The position numbers and the translations under genes were made by a program. This document shows, piece by piece, positions 1 to 9,224 of a DNA stretch of 64,000 nt. The notes under the pieces were generated by a model. That model worked only from the letters and a program-made list of their open reading frames with translations. It did no database searches and was not told the DNA's origin. The first letter of the stretch is position 1. Every line of letters starts with the position of its first letter. This stretch comes from Fuerstiella sp. (GTDB lineage Bacteria > Planctomycetota > Planctomycetia > Planctomycetales > Planctomycetaceae): contig JAKVAZ010000011.1 in NCBI GenBank assembly GCA_022447225.1, positions 62,001 to 126,000 of the forward strand, given 5' to 3'.

Positions 1-141
1 TATCAGCGTGACTACCTGCTGACGTTGGAGCTTCTGGACATTCACACAGGAGTCGCCATCAAGGAGTCGGCACAGCTTCGCAAAGGGTATCATCGATCCT
101 ATGTTGGTAAGCTTAGGTACAAGTTGATGTCGAGTCCGTAA
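1..141 (+). CDS. LpoB-like outer-membrane lipoprotein, C-terminal fragment
   Basis: The reading frame is open from the first base and ends with TAA at 139-141, so only the last 46 residues are visible. They include LTLELLDIHTG followed by an Arg-Lys pair. This resembles the end of LpoB/YcfM-type lipoproteins (COG3417), where a beta strand of the form 'xxLxDLxTGxxxW' precedes a short basic tail. LpoB proteins activate penicillin-binding proteins from the outer membrane in enterobacteria; the role in planctomycetes is unknown. The next gene downstream looks like COG3014, a family I recall beside LpoB-like genes, which supports the call. The fragment is too short for certainty. Confidence 0.5.
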   Translation, partial: YQRDYLLTLELLDIHTGVAIKESAQLRKGYHRSYVGKLRYKLMSSP

Positions 142-256
142 AGCGGATCTGTAGACGGTCGGGACGTTACAGATTTGGAGATCTGGCAGATCACAGGCAG
201 TTCCTGGGTTTCTGTTAGCGGATGCAGACGCCACCGGAATAGCGAAAGCCATTGCG

Positions 257-1648
257 ATGAGTCCGGCATTTAGATGTATCTTACTGATGGTTCCGTGGTA
301 TTTGTTCAGTTCGATCGGTTGCCGGTCGACGGTGCATGTTCATCAGCAGATGATATCAGCGTACGATCGCGGCGAGGTGGATGATGCCCTGTTTCAGCTG
401 GAACGTCTGGCTGACAGTGGTCCCGGTGAATCGAACATTGTCTCATTGAACCGTGCCATTCTGTATCTCATGGATTCACGTCCCGAGTCAGCCGTTCCTG
501 AACTGGAGTGCACTCGCAAACGGCTCGACCATTTGAAGCAGATCGATGTTGTTGAACGAGGGATTTCCATATTGGATGATGATTCGTTCAATGCCTGGAC
601 CGGTCAGGATTTCGAGCGACGAATGGTTGACAATCTTCAAATCATTGCCGGTTTTTTACAGAACGATGATGACTCGTTCGCACTGGTCTCCAGGGGGATG
701 AACGGTGTTTTCACAGACGAGCGAATTGTCAATCCGTCCTGGAAATCCAGTGATTTTACGAAGTCGGGGACGGTCAGACGGGCCGTTGCTGTTCCTGCAC
801 GGTTTGCAGCAAATCGTATGACGGCGTGGCTGGCTGCAGCACTGACTTCGGAACGAATGATGGACGCTGATGCCACGGATCGACTGATAAAGCAGGTCGC
901 GGCCTGGGAACCTGCGGGACATACCGACGTTGATGATCTGCACACACTGGGTACACGAACCTCTCAGAATTTCGGTACGCTGCAGGTCGTCACGTTTGCC
1001 GACCGAATATCACCCCGGAAGTCTGAACAGGCCCTGCCGACGACGGCTGCTTTAGTGGTGGCTGATCGACTGCTGTCTGTCACCGGTGACCATTCACTAC
1101 CGCCAACCATTTTTCCCGTTCTGGTCGACCGACCGGTCAGTGAGCGTTACGAACCGATGTTTGTGACACATATGTCGGTTGGTAGTGCGGAATCAAAAAG
1201 TAGTCGATTGCTGGTCGATCTCAACGCAGCCGCATGGGACGCTTGGCAGGCGGATCGGGATCAGCAGCTGGCTCGCGCAGTTGTGCGACGTGTCGTCAAA
1301 AAAAGTGCCGTTTACGGAGCCAGGAATGCTCTTGGTGTACGCAACGGATCTGGTGCTGATTTACTGTTGAACGTGGGGGGGATGATCTGGGAAGCTCACG
1401 AGCGGCCGGATCTGCGCCAGTGGAACCTCCTTCCGGCGGCGATTGAAGTGGCTCAGATGGAACTTCCTGCAGGAAATCACACGGTCAGGTTGCAGGTCTT
1501 TCCGGAACGTCAGCAATCACCAGGAAGACCCGTCGATCAGGTGGAACTTCCGGTGATGATTGAGGATGGTCGCAATACGTTTGTAGTGTGTTTTCGGCCG
1601 CGCAACAGACTGGTTGGGATACAATGCAACAGGCCGGGCGTCAGATAG
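257..1648 (+). CDS. COG3014-like predicted lipoprotein
   Basis: 463 aa. The N-terminus has a short hydrophobic stretch ending at Cys22 (SSIGC), a weak lipobox because the -3 position is Ser rather than Leu. Residues 30-90 form helical TPR-like sequence. Around residues 107-125 is DDSFNAWTGQDFERRMV, the signature I associate with COG3014 proteins, which have an acidic pair, G-[EQ]-D-F-E and then a helix. The C-terminal half is beta-rich and ends with a strand typical of envelope proteins. It follows the LpoB-like fragment by 115 bases on the same strand, so the two probably work together at the cell envelope. Function is not known; the family assignment is by motif only. Confidence 0.6.
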   Translation: MSPAFRCILLMVPWYLFSSIGCRSTVHVHQQMISAYDRGEVDDALFQLERLADSGPGESNIVSLNRAILYLMDSRPESAVPELECTRKRLDHLKQIDVVERGISILDDDSFNAWTGQDFERRMVDNLQIIAGFLQNDDDSFALVSRGMNGVFTDERIVNPSWKSSDFTKSGTVRRAVAVPARFAANRMTAWLAAALTSERMMDADATDRLIKQVAAWEPAGHTDVDDLHTLGTRTSQNFGTLQVVTFADRISPRKSEQALPTTAALVVADRLLSVTGDHSLPPTIFPVLVDRPVSERYEPMFVTHMSVGSAESKSSRLLVDLNAAAWDAWQADRDQQLARAVVRRVVKKSAVYGARNALGVRNGSGADLLLNVGGMIWEAHERPDLRQWNLLPAAIEVAQMELPAGNHTVRLQVFPERQQSPGRPVDQVELPVMIEDGRNTFVVCFRPRNRLVGIQCNRPGVR

Positions 1649-1747
1649 ACGTTGGGGGCTGATTTTCCTGTACACGCGAACAGGTATGGCGTTGTTTTTG
1701 GGTCTGAATTCTCAGTCCGATTCGCGGATTCACGTTTTACAGCGCAG

Positions 1748-2731
1748 CTAATTAATGACTCCGCTCACAGGAAGTCTCAGTGGTTCTGAACGACCTGCAA
1801 TGCGAATGATCAATTCATCTTCAAAATGACCGCGGTCCGGTGGTGCGCTGAATTGAACAGGCACTACATGCACCGTTCTTTTTTCCGCCGGAACTGTGAC
1901 CTCGAAGCAGTCTGACATTCCGTCACAGTCTATTGCTGCGATTCGGAATGGCTTTTTCCCTTTGACGACGATTCGCTGCCGGATCGTGTTGCCCGCCTGG
2001 ACCGGTCGTAACTTCACCAGAGAAGGAGTGACCGTAATATCCGGTATGACTATTCCTTCGACCATCAGGGGAACGTACGGGTTATTTCTGTCGTTGGTGA
2101 CGATCGTGATCAGATCCCGCAGACGTCCGGCACCTGCCGTGCTGTTCAGTTTGACCAGTAATCGGTAATCCATACGACCGTTACTGCGCTGTCCGGGAAT
2201 CAGACGTGCTGTCAAATGGGGGTTGTCAGTCCTGACATCGACAATGTTCCAGTCCGGCCGACCGGCGTACCGGATGTTCACTGTTGAGGTATCGCCCTGA
2301 CCAAGGTCAACATTGTTGAATCGCACCAGTCCGGGATCAAAGACAACATCACTGCGAATGTATGCCGAGATGGGAATTCGTATTTCAGCGTAGCGAGGTG
2401 CGTCAAAGCGAATAATAAGGTTGGAATCTTTCTTCTGTCGGAATTTGTGAGTGTTCATTTTGACTTCAACTGTTCCGGTTTGTCCCGGTTCAATCGTTGT
2501 CCGGCCAGGCGTGGCGGCAGAACATCCACATGTTGTTGTCACTTCCGAAATATGAACGCTGAGGTTGTAGATGTTTCGGATCTCAACCAGTTTCTTTACC
2601 TCGGATCCGGTCGCGATCACGCCAAAATCGATTTTCTTGGTCTCGATCATTGGCCTCGCCCAGTCATCCGAAACGGCGTGTGGCATGAGCAAGGCCGACA
2701 CACAGATGCTTGCAAGAATTCCAATTTTCAT
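1748..2731 (-). CDS. DUF1573 domain protein, exported
   Basis: I place the start at the ATG at 2731, giving 327 aa, because the sequence then begins with a clean signal peptide (MKIGILASICVSALLMPHAVS). An in-frame extension to 2842 is possible but would bury it. The mature protein opens with the DUF1573 pattern: 'xxDFGVIATGSEVKK' with N-terminal strands, then TTTCGCSAATP at about residues 66-76 and 'IEPGQTGTVEVKMNT'. Two further Ig/ASPM-SPD2-Hydin-like beta domains follow. DUF1573 proteins are abundant in planctomycetes and are taken to be periplasmic or surface proteins; no enzyme activity is evident. It has no close partner gene. Confidence 0.85.
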   Translation of the reverse strand: MKIGILASICVSALLMPHAVSDDWARPMIETKKIDFGVIATGSEVKKLVEIRNIYNLSVHISEVTTTCGCSAATPGRTTIEPGQTGTVEVKMNTHKFRQKKDSNLIIRFDAPRYAEIRIPISAYIRSDVVFDPGLVRFNNVDLGQGDTSTVNIRYAGRPDWNIVDVRTDNPHLTARLIPGQRSNGRMDYRLLVKLNSTAGAGRLRDLITIVTNDRNNPYVPLMVEGIVIPDITVTPSLVKLRPVQAGNTIRQRIVVKGKKPFRIAAIDCDGMSDCFEVTVPAEKRTVHVVPVQFSAPPDRGHFEDELIIRIAGRSEPLRLPVSGVIN

Positions 2732-3830
2732 GATCTGTATCTGCCTCAAGAGTAGCGTATTCCGGTAATGAGACCTCCCGTCTTCATGCCGCCTGCGAAC
2801 CCGAACATAAGCCCGATATTCCTGCGTGTAACGCTGGTACACGTATCCGAGTTGATGGGAGCAACCTGGAATGTCGTTCCCACGCGCAGAACTATCCCCA
2901 AGGATGATCGACGGAGTGATAACCTTACGTTAGGGGGATGAGATCAAAGTGTCAATCTGCAGGTTATCAGGGGACGATAGTCCTCCTGGCAGGAATTGCC
3001 GGTAAATCCACACTTCAGCTGGGTACGATCGGGACGAATTGTGAGGTCTGTGCCATAAGGGCGATTGCTGCAGAACGACGCGATTTATCGGCTTCACCCG
3101 TCAAACCATACGTTCATTACTGTGATTTTCCATGGCGTCGGGTGATGGACTCCGCAATTTCGTCTGTTGGCCGGAGTCATGACACCAGCACAATACAGTC
3201 GTTGCTGATGTCTGCCGACGAGACGTCTGTTCGTGATGCTTAGTCCCCGACAGTACGCTCGATGTTGCACCGCGGGCTCGGCATGTGAACGGACTGCTTT
3301 ATTCGGGAAACCCAAACCTGATGCTGATCACACGAGTCACGGTGGAAAAACAAAGCGATGAGTTCATCGATGTGACTATTTGACATTGTTCTTTATTTCC
3401 GTACCGGCTTCGGACACTTTGGTCAGAATGGGTGTGATCGGCAGCAACAACAAAGCCGTTTTTTTGCACAGTGTTCTGCTGCCAGGTATCCGGAACGCAA
3501 GTGTTCAGACTGCCACTGAGAACCGAGGTTTAGCCACGGACCTCCGATGTTTCCGCGGTACCGGCAGATGTATCAACCTTAAGTTCACTATCCGCACCAG
3601 TGTCATCATTTTCGATGAAACCGGATACGAACCGTGGAATGGTTGTTCCTGACTCGTGTCACGCATTTCGTGAATTGACAGCTGACTTGTTTTGGCAGAG
3701 ACAGACCGACCCGTTGTCCGGATACTGACAGTGCAGTCCATTATCACCACACTGATATATTCTCGGGGCACATCTGTAATTCTAAAGATTTTGGCGTTGT
3801 TGCGCAAACCGAACGATGTCGGAATGAAAG
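2732..3830. other. gene-poor spacer
   Basis: About 1.1 kb separates the DUF1573 gene from the terminator of the small basic protein gene. A 101-codon plus-strand frame (2938-3243) and a 111-codon minus-strand frame (3505-3840) exist. Neither has a convincing ribosome binding site, domain or amino-acid pattern, and the second starts inside a terminator stem. I see no tRNA cloverleaf or strong repeat here. Confidence 0.5.
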
Positions 3831-3858
3831 AAACCCGCACCGTTAATGGTGCGGGTTT
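3831..3858 (-). terminator. Rho-independent terminator of the small basic protein gene
   Basis: A perfect 11-bp inverted repeat (3831-3841 with 3848-3858) encloses a 6-base loop. Read on the minus strand it continues into a T-rich stretch (TTTCTTTCATT). It lies 63 bases downstream of the stop codon at 3922, so it probably ends that transcript. Confidence 0.8.
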
Positions 3859-3921
3859 AAGCTGATAATGCGGTAATCCGTTGTTCTAATTCGTTCGCAG
3901 GATTCCTGGACGGGCGATGTG

Positions 3922-4026
3922 CTATCGAGAGAGCTTTACGTGTTTCCGTTTGAGGCGTCGAGCTTTTGCACTTGCCGGACGCCGTCCATGATTTGCTTTG
4001 TTGAGTTTTCGGTTTGTCTTAGCCAT
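3922..4026 (-). CDS. 34-aa basic protein, bL37-like ribosomal protein
   Basis: A 34-residue frame from ATG at 4024-4026 to TAG at 3922-3924. The product begins MAKTNRKLNKANHGRRPASA and ends in a run of Arg, Lys and His; about 40% of residues are basic. The KANHGRRP core is very like the SKANHGKRPNA ending of the mycobacterial 24-aa protein bL37, and I recall similar short basic proteins across planctomycetes. AGG sits 7 bases before the ATG, and a perfect terminator lies downstream at 3831-3858. The gene is therefore a stand-alone transcription unit. Ribosome association is inferred from the similarity and composition and is not shown by the sequence. Confidence 0.7.
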   Translation of the reverse strand: MAKTNRKLNKANHGRRPASAKARRLKRKHVKLSR

Positions 4027-4339
4027 GTCAATACCTGACTGGATCCGGAAGTTAACATACTCAGCGGAAGGACGGGCTGAGCAGAATATCGATCAGTGAG
4101 AGTCCGCGAAAGGCAGACTCAACTCAGATTCTGTATTTCCCAAAGAGATTTCCGATACAGTTGTCCTGCTGCACATTGTCTGAAAACATCAATCGACAGG
4201 AAATCGAAACTCGCTTCAGCCGATTTCACGGACGGACACCCGAAATCTTTGCTGAGGTCTGATCCGATCTGTAACTTGCTGACAGTGGTGCACCTCATAA
4301 GAGGGTAACATTCCGGGTAGAATAAGGGATTCCGCTTTC
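4027..4339. other. spacer between divergent genes
   Basis: 313 bases between the minus-strand small protein gene and the plus-strand HAD gene. It must carry promoters for both directions, but I do not see a near-consensus -35/-10 pair. A 70-codon plus-strand frame at 4096 has no support. Confidence 0.4.
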
Positions 4340-5032
4340 ATGCCGCAACGTGTTGTATTCTTTGACATCGACGGGACACTGCTGGCATCGGGGGGAGCCG
4401 GCCAAAAGGCGATGGAAAGTGCCTTGATCGAAGAATTTCGGATTCAGTTTCCGTTTGAAGGTGTTCTGACAGCCGGTCGTACCGACTACGGGATTGTAAC
4501 CGACATTTTCGATCGATATCAGATCGCTCACTCGGACAAACAGTATGAGCGTTTTCGATGTGCATACCTGGAGCGACTTCCGGATAATCTGCAGACCTCG
4601 TCGGGTCAGGTATTGCCCGGTGTGGCAGAGTTGCTGGCAACGCTGTCTTCGAATGAAGACCTTGTACTTGCTTTGATAACGGGCAACTATTCGGAAGGAG
4701 CCTGGATCAAACTCCGACACTTCCGGCTGGACCGGTATTTTAAATTCGGTGGATTTGGAGATTGTCACGCCAATCGAAATTTGGTTGCAGAATCGGCCAG
4801 AGTGACCGCAGAATCTGAGCTGGGTAGTCCGGTTCCCGGGCATCACTGCTGTGTGGTGGGCGATACGCCGGCGGATATCGAATGTGCCAGATCCATTGGA
4901 GCGATGGCGATTGCAGTCGCAACCGGCACGTTCAACATTGATGAACTCGCCGCAAACAGTCCCGATCATGTGTTTGTTGACTTTCGTAATGTGAACCTGA
5001 CCATTGACAGGATCACTGCCATCTTGCATTGA
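4340..5032 (+). CDS. HAD-superfamily phosphatase (phosphoglycolate phosphatase-like)
   Basis: 230 aa. HAD motif I is FFDIDGTLL at residues 8-16, with the nucleophile Asp10 and acid/base Asp12. Motif II is LALITGN near residue 113 and motif IV is GDTPADI near residue 174. A helical cap of about 70 residues lies between motifs I and II, as in the Gph/PGMB subfamily (type C1 cap). These enzymes hydrolyse small phosphate monoesters such as 2-phosphoglycolate; the substrate cannot be read from the sequence. The motif III lysine is not obvious: the residues before motif IV read SELGSPVPG. AAGGGA lies about 10 bases before the ATG. alaS follows 251 bases downstream on the same strand, but the gap suggests separate transcription. 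Confidence 0.85.
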   Translation: MPQRVVFFDIDGTLLASGGAGQKAMESALIEEFRIQFPFEGVLTAGRTDYGIVTDIFDRYQIAHSDKQYERFRCAYLERLPDNLQTSSGQVLPGVAELLATLSSNEDLVLALITGNYSEGAWIKLRHFRLDRYFKFGGFGDCHANRNLVAESARVTAESELGSPVPGHHCCVVGDTPADIECARSIGAMAIAVATGTFNIDELAANSPDHVFVDFRNVNLTIDRITAILH

Positions 5033-5283
5033 CAGGAAGTGATGTCCCGCCCCGTCGCCGATGCTGAGGTCGATGAGACAAGGGAGTCAGTTTTTCTCAC
5101 CTGCTCGGCGTGTTGCAGATTCCGTATATTCCGGCTGGAGTTCGTCTGGTACAGGAAACGGAGCAGTACAATTTCCGGCTGTCCTGAAAACCGGCCCGGC
5201 TGCTTTTCAGAAGTTTACTGTCTGGTATCGTTCTTCCTGACAATGCCCGCTCCCTGTCCAGAATCCATCGCCGGCAGACTGCC

Positions 5284-7917
5284 ATGAAAACTGATGAAAT
5301 TCGCGAAAAATACCTTGTGTTCTTTGAGTCTAAAGGCTGCATTCGCCGTCCCAGTGATGTCCTGGTGCCTCGGGATGACCCTACGGTACTGTTCACGCCG
5401 GCGGGTATGAATCAGTTCAAGAACGAATTCATGGGGATCGGTAACCTGGAATTTACAAGAGCTGCCACCTGCCAAAAGTGTCTGCGTACCGGTGACATCA
5501 GCAATGTGGGAGTCACTGCCTATCATCACACATTTTTTGAAATGCTTGGCAATTTTTCTTTTGGAGACTACTTCAAACGTGAGGCAATTCACTGGGCGTG
5601 GGAATTCCTTACCGGTTCAGACTGGCTGGGTCTTGAAAAGGATCGACTGACGGTCAGCGTGTATAAGGGAGCCCACGGTTTCGACGAAGAGGCCTTTAAT
5701 ATCTGGAAAGATGAGATTGGTCTGTCCGCGAATCGTATTGCACTTTTGGAAGAAGACGAGAACTACTGGCCGGCCAGTGCGCCCAGTAAGGGGCCCGACG
5801 GTGTCTGTGGTCCCTGCAGTGAGATCTTCTATCAGCCTGCGGGTTTCGATGGTGACGTTGAGATATGGAACCTGGTGTTCACGCAGTTCAATCGAGTTGG
5901 TGATCCGCCTGACAATCTGCGACCGCTGCCCGCAAAAAATATTGATACGGGAATGGGACTGGAACGAACGGCCGCTGCACTTCAGGGCGTGATCAGTAAT
6001 TTCGACAACGACGTGTTCAGGCCATTGTGTCTGGCATCTGCCGAGATCACAGGAGTCGAGTATCGTTTTGACGCACCGCAGGGACGACCGATTCGACGAA
6101 TAGCGGATCATCTTCGAGCGGTTAGTTTTTGCATTCATGAGGGGGTGATCCCCGACACAGAGAAGGAAAACTATATCGTGCGTCAGTTGCTTCGACGTGC
6201 ATCGTTGGAAGGTTACCTGCTGGGAAAACGTGAGCCGTTCCTGTATCAAATTGTGCCCGCCGTCGTTGATGTGATGAAAGCCGCTTACCCGGATCTGACG
6301 GAAACGGTTGAAAGTGTGCAGAACACGATCAGGGAAGAAGAAGACCATTTTTTTGGTACAATTGAACGAGGACTTGCCCGATTTGATCAGTTTGCGGCAC
6401 GAGCTAATTCCGATGACGGTGTGATTCGCGGAGAAGACGCGTTTGCACTTCATACTGAAGACGGATTTTTGATTGAACTGACCGAAGCGATTGCGGAGGA
6501 CCGGGGGCTTAAAGTTGATCGGACCCATTACGATGAACTGACCGGTGAGCATGCGAAAATCAGCCGCGGAGGCAAAGAAACGTCGGTCATGGTGGCTGGT
6601 CCGCTCGACCTGATTCGCAAGCAGCACGGTGACACCGTGTTTCTTGGCTACGATGCTTTTACGTCAGAATCAACTGTTATCGGTTTGATCCACAACAACT
6701 GTGGTGTTGACAGTATTCCGGGCGGTACACGAGGAAGCTTTGGAATTGTTCTGGATCAGATGCCGTTTTACGGCGAGTCAGGCGGGCAGGTTGGAGATGT
6801 CGGCAGACTGACCGGCGATGGTATCTGTGTGGAGATTTCAGACTGTCAAAAACACAACCAAACATTATTTGTTCTTGAAGGCCGACTGACCACCGGGAGT
6901 CTTGCAGTCGGAGATGAGGTGCACGCTGAAGTTGATGAAACACGTCGAACCGGAATTCGGCGTGCTCATTCCGCAACCCACATCCTGCATCATGCACTGC
7001 ACCAGATACTGGGAGAAAAAGCGACGCAGCGAGGCTCCAAAGTTGAAGAAGATGCCCTGCGGTTTGACTTTGCCCACCGGCAGGCCATGACACCAGAGGA
7101 AATTCGACAGGTTGAAGATATTGTCAACGTCAGGATAACAGGTGGTGCTTCCGTAGAAACAGAACTGTTGCCAATCGAAGAAGCCCGCGCACGTGGTGCG
7201 ATGGCTCTGTTTGGCGAGAAATATCCGGACGAAGTTCGTGTCGTGACAATGGGTGATTTCAGTGTCGAACTTTGTGGTGGTACACATGTTGCGAATGTCG
7301 GTCAGATCGGATTGTGCCGTATTAGCTCCGAAGAACCTGTGGCCAAAGGTGTTCGCCGAATTACGGCTGTCACAGGTCCGCGAGCTCTGAAAAAGGGACG
7401 TGATGCCGACGAACTGTTGCTGCAGCTTCAACGGGTACTGAAGGCCAACCAGCCTGCCGATTTGCCGCCACGTGTGGACGCCCTGCAGAGTCAGTTGCGC
7501 GATCTCAAAAACCAAGTGGCCGTACTGTCGTCGGCTTCCGTATCCGAGGAAATCGATGACCTGGTTAACGGTGCTGAACATGTCGGCGATGTGAAGATCG
7601 TGGCAGAGCAGGTGCATAACGCGACACGTGAATCACTTCGAGACTACGTGGATCAGTTGCGCGACAGGCACAGTCCGATAGCAGTGATTCTTGCGGGCGA
7701 AGTGGATGGAAAAGTTGCCCTCATTGCAGCTGTGAGCAAACCTCTGGTGAAAGAAAAGGGTCTCAATGCCGGTCAGGCAGTGAAAGTCGCGGCTCAGAAG
7801 GCGGGTGGTGGTGGTGGTGGCCGCCCCGACATCGCTGAAGCCGGGGCAAAACAACTGGACAGAATCACTGAAGCGATTACTGCGGGTAAGAAAGCTTTTC
7901 AGGAACAGCTCGGATGA
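5284..7917 (+). CDS. alaS: alanyl-tRNA synthetase
   Basis: 877 aa, matching the usual bacterial length (E. coli 876). The class II catalytic domain starts with [19 protein letters not shown] and continues with [10 protein letters not shown] (motif 1 region) and [10 protein letters not shown] (motif 3 region). The editing domain has the zinc motif HSATHILH at about residues 561-568 and CGGTH near 664. The C-terminal DHHA1 domain carries the glycine-rich [15 protein letters not shown] that contacts tRNA. It charges tRNA-Ala and clears mischarged Ser or Gly. All hallmark motifs are present. A strong Shine-Dalgarno is not visible before the ATG; an overlapping 82-codon frame (5039-5287) just upstream is not convincing as a gene. 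Confidence 0.98.
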   Translation: MKTDEIREKYLVFFESKGCIRRPSDVLVPRDDPTVLFTPAGMNQFKNEFMGIGNLEFTRAATCQKCLRTGDISNVGVTAYHHTFFEMLGNFSFGDYFKREAIHWAWEFLTGSDWLGLEKDRLTVSVYKGAHGFDEEAFNIWKDEIGLSANRIALLEEDENYWPASAPSKGPDGVCGPCSEIFYQPAGFDGDVEIWNLVFTQFNRVGDPPDNLRPLPAKNIDTGMGLERTAAALQGVISNFDNDVFRPLCLASAEITGVEYRFDAPQGRPIRRIADHLRAVSFCIHEGVIPDTEKENYIVRQLLRRASLEGYLLGKREPFLYQIVPAVVDVMKAAYPDLTETVESVQNTIREEEDHFFGTIERGLARFDQFAARANSDDGVIRGEDAFALHTEDGFLIELTEAIAEDRGLKVDRTHYDELTGEHAKISRGGKETSVMVAGPLDLIRKQHGDTVFLGYDAFTSESTVIGLIHNNCGVDSIPGGTRGSFGIVLDQMPFYGESGGQVGDVGRLTGDGICVEISDCQKHNQTLFVLEGRLTTGSLAVGDEVHAEVDETRRTGIRRAHSATHILHHALHQILGEKATQRGSKVEEDALRFDFAHRQAMTPEEIRQVEDIVNVRITGGASVETELLPIEEARARGAMALFGEKYPDEVRVVTMGDFSVELCGGTHVANVGQIGLCRISSEEPVAKGVRRITAVTGPRALKKGRDADELLLQLQRVLKANQPADLPPRVDALQSQLRDLKNQVAVLSSASVSEEIDDLVNGAEHVGDVKIVAEQVHNATRESLRDYVDQLRDRHSPIAVILAGEVDGKVALIAAVSKPLVKEKGLNAGQAVKVAAQKAGGGGGGRPDIAEAGAKQLDRITEAITAGKKAFQEQLG

Positions 7918-8126
7918 ATCCGAAAAAAATGGCCTGAAATCAGCAGTCCTGTGATGATCCGAGTGGTCGACTTAACGTTCTGTTTTCTCGTGTGAGGACG
8001 GAATTGACTCAATGAGTGGCGGCAGAAACGCACAGGACATGCTGTGTGACAATCCATTGTACCTCGTGGATTCGGCAGTCAGTGTCTGGTATATCGAACA
8101 ACGCAGACAGGAGCAGTTGGTCGGCT

Positions 8127-9149
8127 CTACAGTCCTCGACGTTTTAGTTCAGCAAGCACGTTTTGCACGATGGCCGATACTTCTGCGGGGTCGGTCATCA
8201 CCGCATTTGTATCGGTCGGACAGCCCCCGACGGGCTGATCGGTAAATCCGTGAGCTGCTAGATGACACTGTAGTTCGTTGCTGAGTGTTGCTAAATCGGT
8301 TCGTTGTTCTGACGACATCGGCTGTCTGCCGTGTCCCATGTTGAAGCCTCGCAGTCCCACCGCTGCCCGAAATCCTTCCGGAAATTCGGCCGAATAGATC
8401 ATGGCGTCAAACAGACGCACCAAGTCGTACTGCAGACGACGTGCTGAGTCAAGATCGCCGTTTAGTGTCGTGTCGTACAGTTTTCGTGTGAGCTCCGGGA
8501 CAACGCCGGAGCTGGCGTTGGTTCCGCCGTCGCAGCCGACAAGCAGCATGGGCATCAGAGCTGCATCCCATCCGGTAAGAAACGCAAAGTCCGGTCGATT
8601 CGGCCGCACGGCCTGGATCATCCGGATCATATGCGGAATCTCACCGGATGAATCCTTGATTGCAACGATTCGCTCGCACTCTTCCGACAATCGCTGAACT
8701 GTAGGAACATCAATCGGGCTGGCGAACATCGGGATATTGTAGAGTGTGACGTCTACGGGAGTGTTGATACCGATTTCTCTGAAATAAGCATAAACGGAAG
8801 CCGGCGAAAGTTTGTAGTAAAACGGAGCCACGATCGCGACGGCCCGAACTCCTAACGACGCATAATATTCGCAGGCAGCGAGTGTTTCCTTCACATTGGC
8901 TTCGGCTGCCCCGGCAAGAATGGGCACGCGACCCCGTGTCTGGTCGGCAATAACGGCAACGATTCGCCGACGTTCCTCCGGGGTAAAACGTGTAAACTCT
9001 CCGGTGGAACCATTTGGGTACAGACCGTGAACGCCCCGCTCAATCAGCCAGTCGACATATCGGCGAAGTTCCTGCTCATTGATAGAACCGTCCGATGTAT
9101 ACGGGACGAGATTGGGAGTGAAAATACCCTGAAGACGTTGATGCGGCAT
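8127..9149 (-). CDS. DapA/N-acetylneuraminate-lyase family aldolase with C-terminal helix extension
   Basis: 340 aa against roughly 290-310 for most family members. The TIM-barrel signatures are YPNGSTGEF (the GTTGE phosphate/carboxylate loop), LYNIP with the catalytic Tyr, and VAIKDSSG with the Schiff-base Lys. It should be a pyruvate-dependent aldolase or lyase, but the substrate is not readable. The extra 30 or so residues at the end form a Pro/Thr/Asp-rich linker and then a helix, [18 protein letters not shown]. This has the amphipathic pattern of bacterial-microcompartment encapsulation peptides. The gene lies 75 bases downstream of the antiporter gene and is probably in its operon, so it may handle a sugar acid or amino-acid derivative. 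No shell gene is in this window. Confidence 0.85.
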   Translation of the reverse strand: MPHQRLQGIFTPNLVPYTSDGSINEQELRRYVDWLIERGVHGLYPNGSTGEFTRFTPEERRRIVAVIADQTRGRVPILAGAAEANVKETLAACEYYASLGVRAVAIVAPFYYKLSPASVYAYFREIGINTPVDVTLYNIPMFASPIDVPTVQRLSEECERIVAIKDSSGEIPHMIRMIQAVRPNRPDFAFLTGWDAALMPMLLVGCDGGTNASSGVVPELTRKLYDTTLNGDLDSARRLQYDLVRLFDAMIYSAEFPEGFRAAVGLRGFNMGHGRQPMSSEQRTDLATLSNELQCHLAAHGFTDQPVGGCPTDTNAVMTDPAEVSAIVQNVLAELKRRGL

Positions 9150-9224
9150 TGGAAACTCTACTGGTGATTTCTGGTTGCTTACTGGATTCCGTGGACTGAC
9201 CGGAGTCCTGATCTACTGTAGCGA

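Noticed and set aside
2938-3243. 101-codon plus-strand frame in the long spacer
   Set aside because: AGGGGG touches the ATG with no spacing, the product has no domain or hydrophobic pattern, and the codon choice is unlike nearby genes.
3505-3840. 111-codon minus-strand frame next to the small basic gene
   Set aside because: It would start with GTG inside the terminator stem at 3831-3858 and has no ribosome binding site or recognisable domain.
5617-6627. 336-codon frame antisense to alaS
   Set aside because: Long only because of alaS codon structure; no motif, and alaS is certain.
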